Shown: piece after piece, positions 4,737 through 7,003 of the stretch
How positions within the stretch are numbered: position 1 is the stretch's first letter
Layout: every line of letters starts with the position of its first letter
DNA from: Fidelibacterota bacterium
GTDB lineage: Bacteria > Marinisomatota > Marinisomatia > Marinisomatales > UBA1611
DNA: 7,003 nt
Direction: 5' to 3'
Assembly (NCBI GenBank): GCA_002718285.1
Contig: PBAR01000030.1
Location: forward strand, 48,799-55,801
The notes under the pieces: generated by a model
Database searches by the model: none
What the model was told of the DNA's origin: nothing
Seen by the model: the letters and a program-made list of their open reading frames with translations, nothing else
Position numbers and translations under genes: made by a program

Positions 4737-6371
4737 TTACTTTTCCTCCATTTTTTCACTTATTAATGAGACCTTTATATTTTTAGTCTTCATCAGTTTA
4801 TAGTTAAGACTATCACTTAGTGCCTGCCAACTTGCTTCAATTATATTTTCAGAAACACCTATAGTCGACCAGGAGTCTTTACCATCGGAGCTTTCAATGA
4901 GTACTCGAACTTTTGCACTGGTTCCATCTTGTTCATTTAATACCCGAACCTTATAATCAGTTAATTTGACTACATTCAAATCTGGAAAAAATCGGACTAA
5001 TGCTTTTTTTAATGCATTGCTTAATGCATCAACAGGACCAACACCATCTGCTGCAGTTTGTTCAACCTCACCATCTACAATAACTTTTAACATTGCATCG
5101 GCACGATTGTGCCCAGACTTATCATAACTGACATTTACTCTTGAATCCAATATATCAAAAAAAGGAATAAAAGTTCCTTGTTTTTTCCTTAACATGAGTT
5201 CAAACGAAGCTTCAGCACTTTCAAACTGGTATCCTTTGTATTCCAAACTCTTTACATGACTTACAAGTTCTCTTGTTAATTCACTATCAACATTTAAAGC
5301 TACCTTTAATTCATTTGCTTTGAAACGGATATTGCTCTGGCCTGAAAGATCGGAGACCAATACTCGCTGATGATTTCCCACTTTTTTTGGTTCAATATGC
5401 TCATACATTGTACTATCTTTTATAACAGCACTTACATGAATACCTCCCTTATGTGCAAAGGCTGATTTCCCTACAAATGCTGCTTGGTCATTGGGATGCA
5501 TGTTCATAAGCTCATATACAAAATGAATCACCTTTGTTAAATCTTGCAAATTAACTTCTTTAAGAGTTTTCTTATTCATTTTCAAAAGAAGATTCGGTAT
5601 AATTGTCCCCAGATTAGCATTACCACAGCGTTCACCAACACCATTTATAGTACCTTGGACATGTACAGCTCCAGTGGCGACAGCCATTATTGTATTTGCC
5701 ACAGCTAAACCACTATCATTACGCGCATGAATTCCTATATTTTGCCTAAATCGCTTAACAACATCTTCTGTTACTTTCCTAATAAATTCAGGCAGAGAAC
5801 CACCATTTGTATCACATAATACAAGGGTATCTGCACCTCCATTTTGAGCTGCCGTTAACATTTTAATAGCAAATGAAGAAGATTGTCTATAACCATCAAA
5901 AAAATGTTCTGCATCAAAGATCACTCGTTTCCCTTCTTTAACAAGAAAAGAAACAGACCCTTCAATAAGCTTAGCATTCTGGTCATCATTCAATCCAAGC
6001 CCTTTCTCAGAATGAAGTTGCCAAGTTTTTCCAAAAATCGTAACTAATGAAGTTTCAGCTTTTATTAGAGCCTTCAAATTAGCATCAGATTCAATTTTAT
6101 CTGGCCACCTAGCAGTTGATCCAAAAGCACATATTTTTGCTTGTTTAAGCTTTAAATTCTTTGAGCGTGTAAAAAATTCCTGATCTCTGGGATTACTCCC
6201 AGGCCAACCACCTTCAATAATATTAATTCCAAATTCATCTAATTTTGCTGCAATGCGAAGCTTATCATCAACCGATAAGTTCACTCCCTCACCCTGTGTT
6301 CCATCCCGCAAGGTTGTATCAAATAATTCAATCAAATTTTTTTTCCTTTTTATATTTTCGTTAATAGCCAT
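4737..6371 (-). CDS. cimA: (R)-citramalate synthase CimA
   Basis: The 544-aa enzyme should condense pyruvate with acetyl-CoA to (R)-citramalate, the first step of the threonine-independent isoleucine route. The TIM-barrel half shows L-F-D18-T-T-L-R22-D23-G-T-Q-G-E-G, with the catalytic Arg and a metal-ligand Asp, then E-G-G-W-P-G-S-N-P (53-61), F-D-A-E-H-F-F-D-G (152-160), L-C-D-T-N-G-G (185-191), I-H215-A-R217-N-D, and V-Q-G-T-I-N-G-V-G-E-R-C-G-N-A-N-L (238-254). The C-terminal LeuA-type dimer/regulatory domain covers about 400-525, where isoleucine feedback normally acts. E-G-G-W-P-G-S and G-Y-Q-F-E-S-A-E-A-S-F favour the CimA branch over 2-isopropylmalate synthase. Oddity: position 217 is Arg (codon 5721-5723) where the family has the second metal-binding His. 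ATG 6371 overlaps leuD by 22 bases; a TTG at 6335 with its own ribosome site is an alternative. Length is normal for the family. Confidence 0.93.
   Translation of the reverse strand: MAINENIKRKKNLIELFDTTLRDGTQGEGVNLSVDDKLRIAAKLDEFGINIIEGGWPGSNPRDQEFFTRSKNLKLKQAKICAFGSTARWPDKIESDANLKALIKAETSLVTIFGKTWQLHSEKGLGLNDDQNAKLIEGSVSFLVKEGKRVIFDAEHFFDGYRQSSSFAIKMLTAAQNGGADTLVLCDTNGGSLPEFIRKVTEDVVKRFRQNIGIHARNDSGLAVANTIMAVATGAVHVQGTINGVGERCGNANLGTIIPNLLLKMNKKTLKEVNLQDLTKVIHFVYELMNMHPNDQAAFVGKSAFAHKGGIHVSAVIKDSTMYEHIEPKKVGNHQRVLVSDLSGQSNIRFKANELKVALNVDSELTRELVSHVKSLEYKGYQFESAEASFELMLRKKQGTFIPFFDILDSRVNVSYDKSGHNRADAMLKVIVDGEVEQTAADGVGPVDALSNALKKALVRFFPDLNVVKLTDYKVRVLNEQDGTSAKVRVLIESSDGKDSWSTIGVSENIIEASWQALSDSLNYKLMKTKNIKVSLISEKMEEK
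6344..6349 (-). promoter_or_regulatory. Ribosome binding site favouring an internal cimA TTG start
   Basis: On the minus strand AAAGGA follows directly after the leuD stop codon and lies eight bases before a TTG at 6335 that is codon 13 of cimA. Starting there would yield M-I-E-L-F-D-T-T-L-R-D-G, still keeping the whole active-site strand. The ATG at 6371 has no visible ribosome site and would rely on coupling to leuD. The motif may be chance, since it also encodes K-R-K-K in the longer form. Confidence 0.4.
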
Positions 6372-6994
6372 GGCTGATTTTTATGGTGTTTTGATTCAAA
6401 TAATCTAATTTTTTGACTCTTTGATAGCGTTATTCCAATCTCATCCATTCCATTTAATAGCGCATCCTTTCGAAATTTTTCTATTTCAAATTTTATTTTT
6501 TTTCCTGATGGTTCAATTATGACAGATTCTTTCAAATTTACAGATAATGAAAAACCAATTTCGCGAATAGTATTTTTAAAAAGAGATTTTATTTCATTTT
6601 TACCTAGTACAATTGGAAGGATTCCATTTTTAAAACAATTATTGTAGAATATATCAGCAAAACTTGTTGATATTATTACCTTAAAACCATAATCAGCTAA
6701 AGCCCATGGTGCATGCTCTCGACTCGACCCACAACCAAAATTTTTACCCGTAATTAAAATAGATGCATTTTTGTATCGATCTTTATTTAAAACAAATTCT
6801 GAATTCAACGGACGATCATCGCAGTTTTTCCCTGGTTCACCATAATCTAAATAACGCCATTCATCAAAAAGGTATTTCCCAAATCCAGTCCTTTGAATTG
6901 ATTTCAAATACTGTTTAGGTATTATTGCATCAGTATCCACATTGGACCTATCCAATGGAACCAATTGACCTGTAAACATACTAAACGGCTCCAT
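6350..6994 (-). CDS. leuD: 3-isopropylmalate/citramalate isomerase small subunit LeuD
   Basis: This 214-aa protein is the small (swivel-domain) subunit that pairs with LeuC, the Fe-S subunit, to isomerise 2-isopropylmalate in leucine synthesis and, with CimA next door, probably also citramalate. Landmarks: F-T-G-Q-L-V-P-L-D-R-S-N-V-D-T-D-A-I-I-P-K-Q (7-28), F-D-E-W-R (43-47), the hallmark N85-F-G-C-G-S-S-R-E-H-A-P-W-A-L99, S-F-A-D-I-F-Y-N-N-C-F-K-N-G-I-L-P (111-127), and the tail D-A-L-L-N-G-M-D-E-I-G-I-T-L (177-190). It belongs to the longer bacterial LeuD type, about 200-215 residues, and is complete. The ATG is the natural family start; M-E-P-F is close to the usual N-terminus. A TAA in another frame (6994-6996) overlaps this ATG as TAATG, as would fit a translationally coupled upstream gene such as leuC, but only nine bases remain in the window. 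Confidence 0.96.
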   Translation of the reverse strand: MEPFSMFTGQLVPLDRSNVDTDAIIPKQYLKSIQRTGFGKYLFDEWRYLDYGEPGKNCDDRPLNSEFVLNKDRYKNASILITGKNFGCGSSREHAPWALADYGFKVIISTSFADIFYNNCFKNGILPIVLGKNEIKSLFKNTIREIGFSLSVNLKESVIIEPSGKKIKFEIEKFRKDALLNGMDEIGITLSKSQKIRLFESKHHKNQPWLLTKI

Positions 6995-7003
6995 TAATTG
7001 AGG

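Noticed and set aside
1..7003. Mobile element, CRISPR array, tRNA, rRNA or toxin-antitoxin or defence module
   Set aside because: No transposase or integrase motifs, no regularly spaced direct repeats, no cloverleaf and no nuclease or toxin signature were seen on either strand; the gene content is metabolic and envelope-related.

Overview
The window is strongly AT-rich bacterial DNA with tightly packed genes. It reads as an ordinary chromosomal stretch: a core amino-acid biosynthesis operon on the minus strand at the right, next to a set of small accessory genes, mostly on the plus strand. Clear AAGGA-type ribosome sites precede several genes, TTG starts seem to be used, and one exported protein has a signal peptide ending in N-A-Q. 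A leuD-cimA arrangement together with these traits would fit a low-GC marine lineage of the Fibrobacteres-Chlorobi-Bacteroidetes neighbourhood, for example Marinimicrobia/SAR406. That placement is a tentative inference, since no rRNA or marker gene is present.

Left part (1-2330). A membrane-anchored metallo-beta-lactamase-fold hydrolase runs off the left edge on the minus strand. It is divergent from a carbonyl-reductase-like short-chain dehydrogenase (684-1379). A two-gene unit follows: a small antibiotic-biosynthesis-monooxygenase-fold protein (1504-1791) and an exported NTF2/SnoaL-like protein (1814-2281). It is closed by the one strong intrinsic terminator in the window (2298-2330).

Middle part (2331-4734). 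This holds a 70-aa zinc-ribbon protein, an unrecognised membrane protein with a glycine-rich C-terminal segment, and a 389-base stretch that contains at most one doubtful 68-aa membrane peptide. A DUF2878-type integral membrane protein and a Blc-type bacterial lipocalin come next. These look like envelope and small-molecule accessory genes with no obvious single pathway.

Right part (4737-7003, minus strand). leuD (small subunit of isopropylmalate/citramalate isomerase) is followed by cimA ((R)-citramalate synthase). Together with leuC and leuB, which are not in the window, they would make 2-oxobutyrate from pyruvate and acetyl-CoA for isoleucine, with LeuCD shared with leucine synthesis. The lipocalin and cimA converge with only 2 bases between their stop codons.

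I did not find a convincing undescribed system. The most checkable oddity is in CimA, where the usually invariant second histidine of the metal-binding H-x-H-N-D motif reads as arginine. Others are a possible second start for cimA, a non-canonical lipobox in the lipocalin, and the unrecognised glycine-zipper-like membrane protein.
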